DNA of 64,000 nt, taken from NCBI RefSeq assembly GCF_900258505.1, contig NZ_LT984895.1, positions 1,594,261 through 1,658,260 on the forward strand. Reading direction: 5' to 3'. Source of the stretch: Brachybacterium timonense. Lineage in GTDB: Bacteria > Actinomycetota > Actinomycetes > Actinomycetales > Dermabacteraceae. Below, piece by piece: positions 1 through 8,960 of this stretch. Under the pieces are notes generated by a model, which had not been told where the DNA came from, searched no databases, and was given only the letters and a program-made list of their open reading frames with translations. Within the stretch, counting starts at the first letter, position 1. Each line of letters starts with the position of its first letter. The position numbers were made by a program, and so were the translations under genes.

Positions 1-603
1 GTGCGTGGTGAGCACCACTGCACAGCCATCGGCGGCGAGTGAGCGGATCAGATCGCGCACGGTGCGGCGAATCGCCGGATCCATGCCCGCCGTCGGTTCA
101 TCGAGGAACAGCAGGCGCGGACGGCCCACCAGGGCGAGAGCGAGTGCAAGGCGCTGCCGTTGCCCACCGGAGAGCCGCCGCACCAGAGTCGAAGAGAAGC
201 TGGTGATACCGAGCTGCTCAGCCAAGTCCGTGACCGGCAGTGGGTGAGCGTGCAGGGACGCTCCGTAACGCAGGAGCTGCATCGCGCGAGCCCCGGAGGC
301 GAGGCCGCCATCCTGGATCATCACGCCGATCTGCGAGCGTAGATCCGCGTCGGCATGCCAGGGCTCGTGCCCCAGCACGCGCACGGAGCCGCTATCGGGT
401 CGAAGCAGCCCGATGGCGCAGGAGATCGCCGTCGTCTTGCCGGCGCCGTTCGGGCCGAGCAACGCTGTGACCTCGCCGTGGCGCGCCTGCAGATCGATCC
501 CGTCCAGGGCACGCACCGGGCCGTAGGTGTGGCGCAGATCAGTGATCTCGAGCGCCACCGGCGCGGCATACGCGGTGCTCTCTGTACTGCTTGCGTCAGG
601 CAT
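1..603 (-). CDS. ABC transporter ATP-binding protein (3' end outside window)
   Basis: ATPase subunit of an ABC exporter, probably of the DrrA/CcmA type. The visible 201 residues hold a complete Walker A (GPNGAGKTT, about residues 49-57), the ABC signature (LSGGQRQR) and Walker B (LLFLDEPTAGMD); the gene runs off the left edge shortly after the H-loop region (LTTH). Start taken at the ATG at 603; in-frame ATGs at 642 and 663 are alternatives, but the AAAGGAG beside 663 sits too close to it for a normal ribosome site. The gene is divergent from sufR. In mycobacteria an ABC ATPase and permeases lie beside sufR in the same orientation, so this may be the equivalent gene; that is inference from gene order. 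The substrate cannot be read from the sequence. Confidence 0.9.
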   Translation of the reverse strand, partial: MPDASSTESTAYAAPVALEITDLRHTYGPVRALDGIDLQARHGEVTALLGPNGAGKTTAISCAIGLLRPDSGSVRVLGHEPWHADADLRSQIGVMIQDGGLASGARAMQLLRYGASLHAHPLPVTDLAEQLGITSFSSTLVRRLSGGQRQRLALALALVGRPRLLFLDEPTAGMDPAIRRTVRDLIRSLAADGCAVVLTTH

Positions 604-884
604 GGTCGTCGTCTGACAGGTGATGCGGGGCGGACATGTCATCTGTGAGCACGATCTCGTCATGCTCCTTTCGTGCAGGATGGCTGCTCAGCCGTGAATT
701 GCGCAATGGTGCGATTGTGAAATAACGTGTGGTGGGCGGCGTTGCGCTGCAGGAGCGCGCACGCCACGATCGACCAGATCCGCGAGAGCGACCCGCGGAG
801 CCGATGCACCAGACCCTACGCCGCCGCCATGAGTATCAGCTCAGCGCTAGCGGTCGCGGGTCCTCAGCCCGGAAGGAGCACTCC
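604..884. promoter_or_regulatory. Divergent promoter region between the ABC ATPase gene and sufR
   Basis: This 281-base gap separates two divergent genes and must carry both promoters. It contains the 10-bp perfect palindrome ATTGCGCAAT at 698-707, followed by a more AT-rich stretch (TTGTGAAATAAC, 715-726) unusual for this genome. The palindrome is a candidate SufR operator, because SufR normally represses its own suf operon, but I see no established consensus to match. A strong ribosome site, GGAAGGAG at 871-878, precedes the sufR GTG. Confidence 0.35.
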
Positions 885-1643
885 GTGACCCAGTCCCACG
901 CGGCACGGTCCGCTGCTCCGACTGAGCACGAGGCTCCGCGCGACACTCGTGATCGGCTGGTCGAGGCAATTTCGGCCCACGGTCCGATCACAGCCCGTCG
1001 ACTCGCGGACATGTTCGGTCTCACCAGTGCCGCGGTACGTCGGCACCTCGCGATGCTGCAGGACGAGGGCGTCATCGCCGAACATGACGTGCCGGTCAAG
1101 CGCCGTGGCCGCGGTCGCCCGAGCAAGGCGTTCGTGCTCTCCGCGCAGGCTCACGAGACGTTGCCCGGTGGCTACGACGATCTCGCCGTGCTCGCCCTCG
1201 ATGAGCTCGCTGCGCGCGGCGGCACCGAGGCGGTCGACCACCTCGCCGAGCGACGAGTGGCCGATTGGCAGCGCGAGGTCGAGCGTCGCGCCGAGGCCCA
1301 GCGGGAAGCGGGCCGCGACATCACTCCCGCGCAAAAGCTGCAGATCCTTGCTGACCTGCTCACCGAGCGTGGTTTCGCCACCACTGTTCGGCCGCTGACC
1401 GTGCCGGTCCGTACCGCCGGGCCCCACGGGCAGGAACGGCCCCGTACGCTGATGGCGGCACAGCTGTGCCATGGCCACTGTCCCGTGCATGCGGTGGCAG
1501 CCCGGCACCCGGAGCTGTGCGAGGCCGAGACCCGCGCCATCGCCCGCATCATCGGCGCGCCCGTCCAGCGTCTGGCGACGCTGGCCCAGGGTGCGCACGC
1601 CTGCACCACCCATGTTCCGCTCACCGAGGGAAGGACACCATGA
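885..1643 (+). CDS. sufR: SufR, Fe-S-sensing repressor of the suf operon
   Basis: Transcriptional regulator of 252 residues that heads the suf operon. An N-terminal winged helix-turn-helix (about residues 22-85: [21 protein letters not shown], then the RRGRGRPSK wing) is followed by a C-terminal domain with four cysteines at 195, 199, 212 and 240. Three of these cluster in LCHGHCPVH...ELCEAE and would coordinate the Fe-S cluster by which the family senses cluster supply. The GTG at 885 was chosen over longer in-frame starts because GGAAGGAG lies six bases upstream. The stop overlaps the sufB start (ATGA), implying translational coupling. Family knowledge: holo-SufR represses suf transcription and loses DNA binding when Fe-S supply is poor. 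Confidence 0.92.
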   Translation: MTQSHAARSAAPTEHEAPRDTRDRLVEAISAHGPITARRLADMFGLTSAAVRRHLAMLQDEGVIAEHDVPVKRRGRGRPSKAFVLSAQAHETLPGGYDDLAVLALDELAARGGTEAVDHLAERRVADWQREVERRAEAQREAGRDITPAQKLQILADLLTERGFATTVRPLTVPVRTAGPHGQERPRTLMAAQLCHGHCPVHAVAARHPELCEAETRAIARIIGAPVQRLATLAQGAHACTTHVPLTEGRTP

Positions 1644-3067
1644 CGAGCGCACCCGAACAGCTCAGTCAGGACGAGATCATCTCGTCCATCGGCGCCTACG
1701 AGTACGGCTGGCACGATAAGGACGACGCGGGCGCCTCGGCGCGTCGCGGCCTGTCCGAAGAGGTCGTGCGTGACATCTCCGCCAAGAAGAACGAACCCGA
1801 GTGGATGCTGCAGCGCCGCCTGAAGGCGCTCGCACTGTTCGACAAGAAGCCCTTGCCCACGTGGGGCGCGGACCTGTCCGACATCGACTTCGATGCCATC
1901 AAGTACTTCGTGCGCTCCACCGAGAAGCAGGCCGCCAGCTGGGAGGACCTGCCGGAGGACATCAAGAACACCTACGACCGCCTGGGGATCCCCGAGGCGG
2001 AGAAGCAGCGCCTGGTTGCTGGCGTGGCCGCCCAGTACGAGTCCGAGGTGGTGTACCACCAGATCCGTGAGGATCTCGAGGAGCAGGGCGTCATCTTCCT
2101 GGACACCGACACCGGCCTGCGCGAGCACCCCGAGATCTTCGAGGAGTACTTCGGCAGCGTCATCCCCGCCGGGGACAATAAGTTCTCTGCGCTGAACACC
2201 GCCGTGTGGTCCGGAGGCTCCTTCGTGTACGTGCCCAAGGGCGTGCACGTGGAGATCCCGCTGCAGGCCTACTTCCGGATCAACACCGAGAACATGGGCC
2301 AGTTCGAGCGCACGCTGATCATCGCCGACGAAGGCTCCTACGTGCATTACGTCGAGGGCTGCACCGCGCCGATCTACAAGTCGGATTCGCTGCACTCGGC
2401 CGTCGTCGAGATCGTGGTGAAGAAGGATGCCCGAGTCCGCTACACGACCGTGCAGAACTGGTCGAACAACGTGTACAACCTGGTCACTAAGCGCACCACG
2501 GTGGAGCAGGGCGGCACCATGGAGTGGATCGACGGCAACATCGGCTCCAAGGTCACCATGAAGTACCCGGCTGTGTGGCTGATGGGCGAGCACGCCCGCG
2601 GCGAGACGCTGTCGATCGCCTTCGCTGGCGAGAACCAGCATCAGGACACCGGCTCGAAGATGGTGCACATGGCGCCGCACACATCGAGCTCGATCGTCTC
2701 CAAGTCCGTCTCCCGCGGCGGCGGTCGCTCCTCCTACCGCGGCCTCGTGCAGGTCATGCCCGGTGCAGAGCATTCCGCCTCGACCGTGCTGTGCGACGCC
2801 CTGCTGGTGGACACCATCTCCCGCACCGACACCTACCCGTATGTGGACGTGCGCGTGGACGATGTGCAGATGGGCCATGAGGCGACGGTCTCGAAGGTCT
2901 CTGAGGAGCAGCTGTTCTACCTCATGAGCCGCGGCCTCGAGGAGACCGAGGCGATGGCGATGATCGTGCGCGGCTTCATCGAGCCGATCGCGCGCGAGCT
3001 GCCGATGGAGTACGCCCTCGAACTGAACCGGCTGATTGAGCTGCAGATGGAAGGAAGTGTGGGTTGA
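1640..3067 (+). CDS. sufB: SufB, Fe-S cluster assembly scaffold subunit
   Basis: SufB is the scaffold subunit of the cytoplasmic SufBCD complex on which nascent Fe-S clusters are built. The protein is 475 residues, normal for the family, and carries the conserved YVEGCTAP segment and the C-terminal region ending in [20 protein letters not shown]. The start ATG overlaps the sufR stop by four bases, and the TGA shares its last base with the sufD ATG. Sulfur would normally come from SufS-SufU, which are not encoded in this operon. Confidence 0.97.
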   Translation: MTSAPEQLSQDEIISSIGAYEYGWHDKDDAGASARRGLSEEVVRDISAKKNEPEWMLQRRLKALALFDKKPLPTWGADLSDIDFDAIKYFVRSTEKQAASWEDLPEDIKNTYDRLGIPEAEKQRLVAGVAAQYESEVVYHQIREDLEEQGVIFLDTDTGLREHPEIFEEYFGSVIPAGDNKFSALNTAVWSGGSFVYVPKGVHVEIPLQAYFRINTENMGQFERTLIIADEGSYVHYVEGCTAPIYKSDSLHSAVVEIVVKKDARVRYTTVQNWSNNVYNLVTKRTTVEQGGTMEWIDGNIGSKVTMKYPAVWLMGEHARGETLSIAFAGENQHQDTGSKMVHMAPHTSSSIVSKSVSRGGGRSSYRGLVQVMPGAEHSASTVLCDALLVDTISRTDTYPYVDVRVDDVQMGHEATVSKVSEEQLFYLMSRGLEETEAMAMIVRGFIEPIARELPMEYALELNRLIELQMEGSVG

Positions 3068-4395
3068 TGACCTCGACCGATGTGACCGGCGCGCAGAGTG
3101 CCGGGGACCCGGCCGCGAACGAGGCAGTGGGAGGCGCCGCCGGTGCCGCCCCGGTCCCGGCACAGGAGGCGCTGAAGGACGCCCCGGCCCCCGCCGACGG
3201 ACCGCAGCTCGAGGACGAGGGCATCGCCCTGCCCGGCCAGGCACGACCGGCAGCGAAGGGCGAGCACGTGACCCGCTCGGACCGCCCACGCTCCTTCGAG
3301 ATCAGCGATCATCCGGTGCCCGTGACCTCGATGGAGGAATGGCGCTTCACCCCGCTGCGCCGCTTCGCTCCGCTGTTCGAGGACGTCGCCAGTGACGACC
3401 GCGAGGGTGATCCCGCGGTCGAGCACCGAGTGGAGCTGCCCGGCAGCATCGCAGAGCATGGAACGCTCGCGATCGGTCAGGCGCCGCGCGGCACGGTTCT
3501 CGTGCCCGAAGACCTTCCCTCGGCGATCGCGTCGGCCCGCAGCGAGCAGGCCGTTCACCTGGTGGCCCCGAAGAATACGGAGGTGGCTGACCCGTTCCGC
3601 ATCGAGATCACCGGTCGTGGTGCTGATCGACGCGGCAATGCGCACATCGTGCTGGAGACCGAGGAGTCCGCGAGCGCGACGTTCGTGCTGAACCACACCG
3701 GATCCGCCCAGTACAACGAGAACGTCGAGCTGATCGTCGGCAACAACTCGCAGATGACGGTGATCTCCCTGCAGGACTGGGACGATGACGCACTGCATAT
3801 CGCCACCCATCATTCTCGTGTGGGCCGCGACGCGAAGCTCAAGCACATCGTCGTCTCCCTGGGCGGCTCAGCCGTACGCGTCGACGTGATCGGCGAGCTC
3901 ATCGAGCCCGGCGGGGACATCGACAACCTGGGTCTGTACTTCTCCGACGCCGACCAGTACCTCGAGCATCGTCTCTTCACCGACCATGCCGCCCCCAAGT
4001 GCGTTTCCAACGCGACGTACAAGGGCGCCCTGCAGGGCAAGGGCGCGCGCAGCGTGTGGGTGGGCGACGTGCTGATCCGCAAGCAGGCTGAGGGCACGGA
4101 CACCTACGAGCTGAACCGCAACCTGGTGCTCACCGAGGGAGCTCGCGCAGACTCTGTGCCGAACCTCGAGATCGAGACCGGGGAGATCGAAGGCGCCGGC
4201 CATGCCGCCGCCACCGGGCGTTTCGACGACGAGCAGCTCTTCTACCTGCAGGCACGCGGCATCCCGGAGATCGAAGCGCGTCGGCTCGTGGTACGCGGCT
4301 TCTTCGCCGAGCTGATCCAGCAGATCGATGTGCCCGAGATCCGTGACCACCTGTTCGCCTCTATCGAGACCGAACTTGCTCGGAGCATGAACTGA
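3067..4395 (+). CDS. sufD: SufD, Fe-S cluster assembly subunit
   Basis: SufD pairs with SufB and binds SufC in the SufBCD complex. The 442-residue protein has the family beta-helix core with the segment HRLFTDHAAPKCVSNATY, whose histidine is functionally important in the family, and the C-terminal SufC-binding helices (DEQLFYLQARGI...RRLVVRGFF). The first 70 or so residues are a low-complexity Ala/Pro/Glu stretch before the conserved domain. The ATG at 3067 shares its A with the sufB stop; a TTG one codon earlier is possible but less likely. The TGA again shares its last base with the next ATG. Confidence 0.95.
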   Translation: MTSTDVTGAQSAGDPAANEAVGGAAGAAPVPAQEALKDAPAPADGPQLEDEGIALPGQARPAAKGEHVTRSDRPRSFEISDHPVPVTSMEEWRFTPLRRFAPLFEDVASDDREGDPAVEHRVELPGSIAEHGTLAIGQAPRGTVLVPEDLPSAIASARSEQAVHLVAPKNTEVADPFRIEITGRGADRRGNAHIVLETEESASATFVLNHTGSAQYNENVELIVGNNSQMTVISLQDWDDDALHIATHHSRVGRDAKLKHIVVSLGGSAVRVDVIGELIEPGGDIDNLGLYFSDADQYLEHRLFTDHAAPKCVSNATYKGALQGKGARSVWVGDVLIRKQAEGTDTYELNRNLVLTEGARADSVPNLEIETGEIEGAGHAAATGRFDDEQLFYLQARGIPEIEARRLVVRGFFAELIQQIDVPEIRDHLFASIETELARSMN

Positions 4396-4724
4396 TGAGC
4401 CCGCGTCCCGTCGCGTCCTTGCGTGACCTCGCACCCGGCGAGGTGATGGCCGTTGAGATCGACGGCCACGACATCGCGCTCGTACGCGACGAGGACGGCG
4501 CCGTGCACGCTCTCGAGGACCGGTGCAGCCACGACGACATCGCCCTGTCGGACGGTGATGTCGACGGCTGCACCCTCGAATGCTGGAAGCACGGCAGCCA
4601 GTTCGATCTGACCACCGGCAGGCCGCTGCAACTGCCTGCCGTCCAGCCCGTCACCGTCTATCCGGTGAGCGTCGACGACACCACCGGTGAGATCACCGTG
4701 GACGTCGAGCGCACCGCCCCCTGA
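4395..4724 (+). CDS. Rieske-type [2Fe-2S] ferredoxin of the suf operon
   Basis: Small 109-residue non-haem Rieske ferredoxin (NirD-like). The two cluster motifs are complete: C44-S-H46 (DRCSHDDIAL) and C63-W-K-H66 (LECWKHGSQFDLTTG), i.e. CxH-x16-CxxH. It is soluble and is embedded between sufD and sufC with a one-base overlap to sufD, the usual actinobacterial position. Its role in cluster assembly is not established; an electron-transfer or redox-sensing function is an inference from context. Confidence 0.93.
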   Translation: MSPRPVASLRDLAPGEVMAVEIDGHDIALVRDEDGAVHALEDRCSHDDIALSDGDVDGCTLECWKHGSQFDLTTGRPLQLPAVQPVTVYPVSVDDTTGEITVDVERTAP

Positions 4725-4755
4725 CTCACCTCTGACAGACCAAGGAGAACCACCC

Positions 4756-5514
4756 ATGTCGATCCTGGAGATCACGGACCTCCATGCCACCGTTGAAACC
4801 CCTGAGGGAACCAAGGAGATCCTCAAGGGCGTCGACCTGACCATCAAGGCGGGGGAGACCCATGCCATCATGGGCCCCAACGGCTCCGGCAAGTCCACGC
4901 TCGCCTACGCCATTGCCGGCCACCCCAAGTACGAGATCACCTCGGGCAGCGTCACACTGGACGGCGAGGACGTGCTGGAAATGTCGGTGGATGAGCGTGC
5001 CCGCGCTGGCCTGTTTCTGGCGATGCAGTACCCCGTTGAGGTGCCGGGTGTGACCGTGTCGAACTTCCTGCGCACCGCGAAGACCGCCGTCGATGGCGAA
5101 GCCCCGAAGCTGCGCACCTGGGTGAGCGACGTCAAGGGCGCCATGGAGAACCTGCGCATGGACCCCGCTTTCGCCGAGCGCAACGTGAACGAAGGATTCT
5201 CCGGTGGTGAGAAGAAGCGCCACGAGATCCTGCAGATGGAGCTGCTCAAGCCCGCCATCGCGATCCTCGATGAGACCGACTCCGGCCTCGACGTCGACGC
5301 GCTGCGGATCGTCTCCGAGGGCGTGAATCGCGCCAAGGAGAACACGAACGTGGGCATCATGCTGATCACCCACTACACGCGCATCCTGAACTACATCACA
5401 CCGGACTTCGTGCACGTGTTCGTGGACGGTCGCGTGGCCGAGCAGGGCGGACCCGAGCTTGCCGAGCGTCTTGAGAACGAGGGTTACGACCGCTACCTCA
5501 CCGCCGCGAACTGA
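4756..5514 (+). CDS. sufC: SufC, Fe-S assembly ATPase
   Basis: ABC-type ATPase that drives conformational change in SufBCD. The 252 residues contain Walker A (GPNGSGKST, from about residue 40), the signature FSGGEKKR and a Walker B with the SufC-typical AILDETDSGLD, followed by the H-loop ITHYTRIL. No membrane segment is present, as expected for a soluble ABC ATPase. The ATG follows AAGGAGA at 4742-4748. Downstream, only 40 bases separate it from sufT; in most actinobacteria sufS and sufU occupy that position. Confidence 0.97.
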   Translation: MSILEITDLHATVETPEGTKEILKGVDLTIKAGETHAIMGPNGSGKSTLAYAIAGHPKYEITSGSVTLDGEDVLEMSVDERARAGLFLAMQYPVEVPGVTVSNFLRTAKTAVDGEAPKLRTWVSDVKGAMENLRMDPAFAERNVNEGFSGGEKKRHEILQMELLKPAIAILDETDSGLDVDALRIVSEGVNRAKENTNVGIMLITHYTRILNYITPDFVHVFVDGRVAEQGGPELAERLENEGYDRYLTAAN

Positions 5515-5554
5515 CCGCGATCCGGACGCGACGAGGGATGAGGAAGGAGAGGCC

Positions 5555-5887
5555 ATGACGGAGGAGACACTGCCTGCCGAGCATGCCACGCCCGAACAGG
5601 TGTGGGAAGCGATGAAGGACGTCATTGATCCCGAGCTGGGCATCAACGTGGTCGACCTGGGCCTGGTCTACGGGGTCACCGTGGAGAACGGAGAGGCCGT
5701 GGTCGACATGACTCTCACCTCTGCGGCCTGCCCGCTGACGGATGTGCTCGAGGAGCAGACGTTCGCGGTGCTGGACCCCATCACGGAGGCGCACCGCATC
5801 AACTGGGTGTGGATGCCGCCGTGGGGGATGGACAAGATCACCGACGACGGCCGCGAACAGCTGCGCGCGATCGGCTTCAATCTCTGA
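5555..5887 (+). CDS. sufT: SufT-like metal-sulfur cluster assembly factor (DUF59/MIP18)
   Basis: 110-residue DUF59 (MIP18/PaaD-like) protein implicated in Fe-S cluster maturation or transfer. The sequence contains the family's DPELGINVVDLGLVYGV segment and the conserved cysteine in TSAACPLTD. The ATG at 5555 has GGAAGGAG just upstream; earlier in-frame starts lie inside sufC and were rejected. It is the last gene of the operon, followed at once by a strong hairpin terminator. The family is genetically linked to Fe-S maturation, but its biochemical step is still debated. Confidence 0.92.
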   Translation: MTEETLPAEHATPEQVWEAMKDVIDPELGINVVDLGLVYGVTVENGEAVVDMTLTSAACPLTDVLEEQTFAVLDPITEAHRINWVWMPPWGMDKITDDGREQLRAIGFNL

Positions 5888-5918
5888 GTCGATCGGCCCT
5901 CTGACGCCGCACAACGCG

Positions 5919-5957
5919 AAGGGCCGCCTGAGCTGACGTGCAGCTCAGGCGGCCCTT
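5919..5957. terminator. Bidirectional hairpin terminator between sufT and ald
   Basis: A perfect 17-bp inverted repeat (arms 5919-5935 and 5941-5957, AAGGGCCGCCTGAGCTG and its complement) with a 5-base loop lies between two convergent genes. With AA on one side and TT on the other it can serve either strand. Confidence 0.85.
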
Positions 5958-5968
5958 CCTGTGTGCGG

Positions 5969-7087
5969 TCAGCTTCCCAGAGCATCCTCCAGGGGTGCCG
6001 ACTCAATGTCGTGTGCCTCGGCGACGCCGGACTGATACAGGACGCCGTCCACCGTGTGTAGGCCCTTGGCGAGGGCGCTGTCCTGTCGGCAGGCCTCACG
6101 CCATCCCAGATTGGCAAGCTTCAGCACATAGGGGAGCGTCGCGTTGGTCAGGCCACTGGTGGCGGTCACCGGCACCGAGCCGGGCATATTCGCGACGCAG
6201 TAGTAGATCGCCTCGTGCACCCGGAAGGTCGGATCGTCATGTGTCGTGGGGTGTGAGTTCTCGAAGCAACCGCCCTGGTCGATCGCAACGTCGACCAGCA
6301 CGGAGCCCGGCTTCATCGTGGCCACCATGTCATCTGTGACGAGCTTGGGGGCCTTCTTGCCGGGGATCAGCACGGAGCCGATCACCACGTCGGCGTTGCG
6401 AACCTGCTCCTCCAGATCCAGGCGCGTGTTGTACCGGGTCAGGATCGTGCCCTCGTGGGTGAGGCTGATCTGTGACAGGCGAGCGAGGTTAATATCCATG
6501 ATGGTCACGTTGGCGTGAAGACCTCGGGCCATGCGCGCGGCCTGCTCACCCACGACGCCACCACCGATCACCAGCACATTGGCCTCGCGAGTGCCGGGGA
6601 TGCCACCCATCAGCACACCGGAGCCGCCGCGAGGAGCCATCAGGTGGTAGCTGGCCACCTGCGTGGCGAGACGGCCCGCGATCGAGCTCATCGGGGCAAG
6701 CAGCGGCAGGCTGCGATCGGGTAGCTGCACCGTCTCGTAGGCGAGTGAGGTCACACGGGAGGACAGGGCAGCCTCGGTGAGCTCGCGGTCGGGTGCCATG
6801 TGCAGGTAGGTGAAGAGGATCTGGCCCGGACGCATCAGCTCGTGTTCAGGGCCGACGGGTTCTTTGACCTTGACGATCATCTCCGCACGGGACCACACCT
6901 CATCAGCGGAGGACGCGATCGTGGCGCCGACGGCGGCGTAGTCCTCGTCGGCGATGCCTGCACCCCGGCCAGCGTCGCGTTCGACAACGACCTCGTGCCC
7001 GGCGCGCACCAGTTCGTGGACGCCTGCGGCGGCCAGGCCAACGCGGTACTCGTGGTTCTTGATCTCCTTGGGCACGCCGATGAGCAT
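5969..7087 (-). CDS. ald: Alanine dehydrogenase
   Basis: NAD-dependent L-alanine dehydrogenase (alanine + NAD+ + water to pyruvate + ammonium + NADH), 372 residues, the usual length. Family residues are visible: the N-terminal MLIGVPKEIKNHEYRVGL, the substrate lysine in MIVKVKEP, the active-site histidine in FTYLHMAPD, and the nucleotide-binding glycine loop VLVIGGGVVGEQAARMA. The start at 7087 was chosen because AAAGGAG lies six bases upstream; an in-frame start 17 codons earlier lacks a ribosome site. It is a single gene convergent with the suf operon. It links amino-acid catabolism and redox balance. Confidence 0.97.
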   Translation of the reverse strand: MLIGVPKEIKNHEYRVGLAAAGVHELVRAGHEVVVERDAGRGAGIADEDYAAVGATIASSADEVWSRAEMIVKVKEPVGPEHELMRPGQILFTYLHMAPDRELTEAALSSRVTSLAYETVQLPDRSLPLLAPMSSIAGRLATQVASYHLMAPRGGSGVLMGGIPGTREANVLVIGGGVVGEQAARMARGLHANVTIMDINLARLSQISLTHEGTILTRYNTRLDLEEQVRNADVVIGSVLIPGKKAPKLVTDDMVATMKPGSVLVDVAIDQGGCFENSHPTTHDDPTFRVHEAIYYCVANMPGSVPVTATSGLTNATLPYVLKLANLGWREACRQDSALAKGLHTVDGVLYQSGVAEAHDIESAPLEDALGS

Positions 7088-7297
7088 GTTCAACTCCTTT
7101 GTCACGCGGTATGACGGGATGAAGCCATGGAACCACACCCGCGATGCTGTACGTCACAATCTGTGAAGAACAAGTCGTCCTGACTGCCCGGCAGGCCAGC
7201 CGTGATCGATACACTCGGCCGGTCCCACCCTGTCCTGGCTCATGCGCAGTGATCGTCGCGCGGGCCGGATCCGCATCACCCCATCGGGAGCGCCGCC

Positions 7298-8902
7298 GTG
7301 ATCACCGTGCATGACCTCGAGATCCGAGTTGGTGCTCGTCTGCTCATGCAGAACGTGTCCTTCCAGGTCACTGATGGTGACCGGATCGGTCTGGTGGGCC
7401 GCAACGGTGCCGGGAAGACCACGCTGACACGCGTGCTGGCGGGCGATCGTCAACCCAGTGCCGGTAGCGTCGACGTCGCCGGCGAGCTGGGATATCTGCC
7501 CCAGGACACGCATGCGGGCGACGATGAGCAGAGCGTGCTGCACCGCATTCTGGGGGCCCGTGGCCTCGATGAGCTGATGCGGCGGCTGCGGCGTGCCGAA
7601 GAGGACATGGCGGATATGTCGATCTCCGACGCGCAGCGGGAGAAAGCCATGAACCGCTATGCCAGGCTCGACGCTGAGCTGATGACGCGCGGCGGTTATG
7701 CGGCGGAGGCGGAAGCCAAGCGGATGGCCGCGAACCTGGGCCTGCCTGATCGTCTGCTGGAGCAGGCGCTGGGCACGCTCTCGGGTGGGCAGCGGCGCCG
7801 CGTAGAGCTTGCCCGAATCCTCTTCTCCCAGGCCACCACCATGATTCTGGATGAGCCGACGAACCACCTTGATGCTGACTCGGTGGTGTGGCTGCGGGAG
7901 TACCTGCAGGCATACAAAGGCGGCCTGATCGTGATCTCTCACGACGTCGAACTCGTGGAGACCGTGGTCAACAAGGTGTTCTACCTGGATGCGAACCGTC
8001 AGGTGATCGACATCTACAACATGGGGTGGAAGCTCTACTTGCGCCAGCGGGAGGATGATGAGAAGCGTCGCAAGCGTGAGCGCCAGAACGCGGAGAAGAA
8101 AGCGAGTGCGCTGACCGCGCAGGCGGAGAAAATGCGGGCGAAAGCCACCAAGGCGGTGGCGGCGCAAAACATGCTGCGCCGCGCGGAGCGACTCCTGGAA
8201 GGTGCCGAAGGAGAACGGCAGCAGGACCGCGTGGCGGCGCTGCGCTTTCCGACCCCGGCCCCGTGCGGTAAAACACCGCTGCGCGCCGAAGGACTGTCGA
8301 AGTCCTACGGCAGTTTAGAGATTTTCACCGATGTGGATCTTGCGATCGACCGCGGATCCCGCGTGGTGGTGCTCGGCCTGAATGGCGCAGGCAAGACCAC
8401 GCTGCTGAGAATTCTCGCGGGCGTCGATGCCGCGGACACCGGCCAGATCGTGCCGGGCCATGGGCTGCGGATCGGCTACTACGCGCAGGAGCATGAGACC
8501 CTGGATCGAGACCGCACGGTGCTGGAGAACATGATGAGCGCGGCGATCGACATGCCTGAGGTGGAGGCCCGCAAGGTGCTCGGCTCGTTCCTGTTCACCG
8601 GGGATGATGTGCACAAGCCTGCCGGGGTTCTCTCCGGTGGTGAGAAGACGCGCTTGGCTCTTGCCACGCTGGTGGTCTCCAGTGCAAACGTGCTGCTTCT
8701 CGATGAGCCAACGAACAACCTCGACCCCGCCAGCCGCGAGGAGATCCTTGGAGCACTCGCGAATTTCGAAGGCGCCGTGGTGCTGGTCTCGCATGATCCC
8801 GGGGCGGTGCGGGCACTGGCACCGGAACGCGTGTTGGTGATGCCCGACGCCGTCGAGGATCTGTGGAACGCCTCCTATGAGGAGCTCATCGAATTGGCCT
8901 GA
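7298..8902 (+). CDS. ABC-F family ATPase
   Basis: Soluble protein of 534 residues with two ABC domains and no membrane segments. Domain 1 has Walker A GRNGAGKTT, signature LSGGQRRRVELARIL and Walker B ILDEPTNHLD. A charged linker rich in Lys/Arg/Glu (about residues 245-300, KLYLRQREDDEKRRKRERQN) is followed by domain 2 with GLNGAGKTT, LSGGEKTRLALA and LLLDEPTNNLD. The GTG start follows GGGAG at 7286-7290. ABC-F proteins act on the ribosome as translation factors or antibiotic-protection proteins; the length and context do not decide which, and nothing marks it as a resistance gene. Confidence 0.93.
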   Translation: MITVHDLEIRVGARLLMQNVSFQVTDGDRIGLVGRNGAGKTTLTRVLAGDRQPSAGSVDVAGELGYLPQDTHAGDDEQSVLHRILGARGLDELMRRLRRAEEDMADMSISDAQREKAMNRYARLDAELMTRGGYAAEAEAKRMAANLGLPDRLLEQALGTLSGGQRRRVELARILFSQATTMILDEPTNHLDADSVVWLREYLQAYKGGLIVISHDVELVETVVNKVFYLDANRQVIDIYNMGWKLYLRQREDDEKRRKRERQNAEKKASALTAQAEKMRAKATKAVAAQNMLRRAERLLEGAEGERQQDRVAALRFPTPAPCGKTPLRAEGLSKSYGSLEIFTDVDLAIDRGSRVVVLGLNGAGKTTLLRILAGVDAADTGQIVPGHGLRIGYYAQEHETLDRDRTVLENMMSAAIDMPEVEARKVLGSFLFTGDDVHKPAGVLSGGEKTRLALATLVVSSANVLLLDEPTNNLDPASREEILGALANFEGAVVLVSHDPGAVRALAPERVLVMPDAVEDLWNASYEELIELA

Positions 8903-8960
8903 CGCCCGCCGTTCCGCGAGCACTCTGGCCGGGGGAGTCCGCGATGAGGGCCGTTGCCGT

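Noticed and set aside
1172-3289. 705-codon minus-strand frame opposite sufR and sufB
   Set aside because: Low-complexity Arg/His-rich translation covering three well-supported genes; no ribosome site and no domain.
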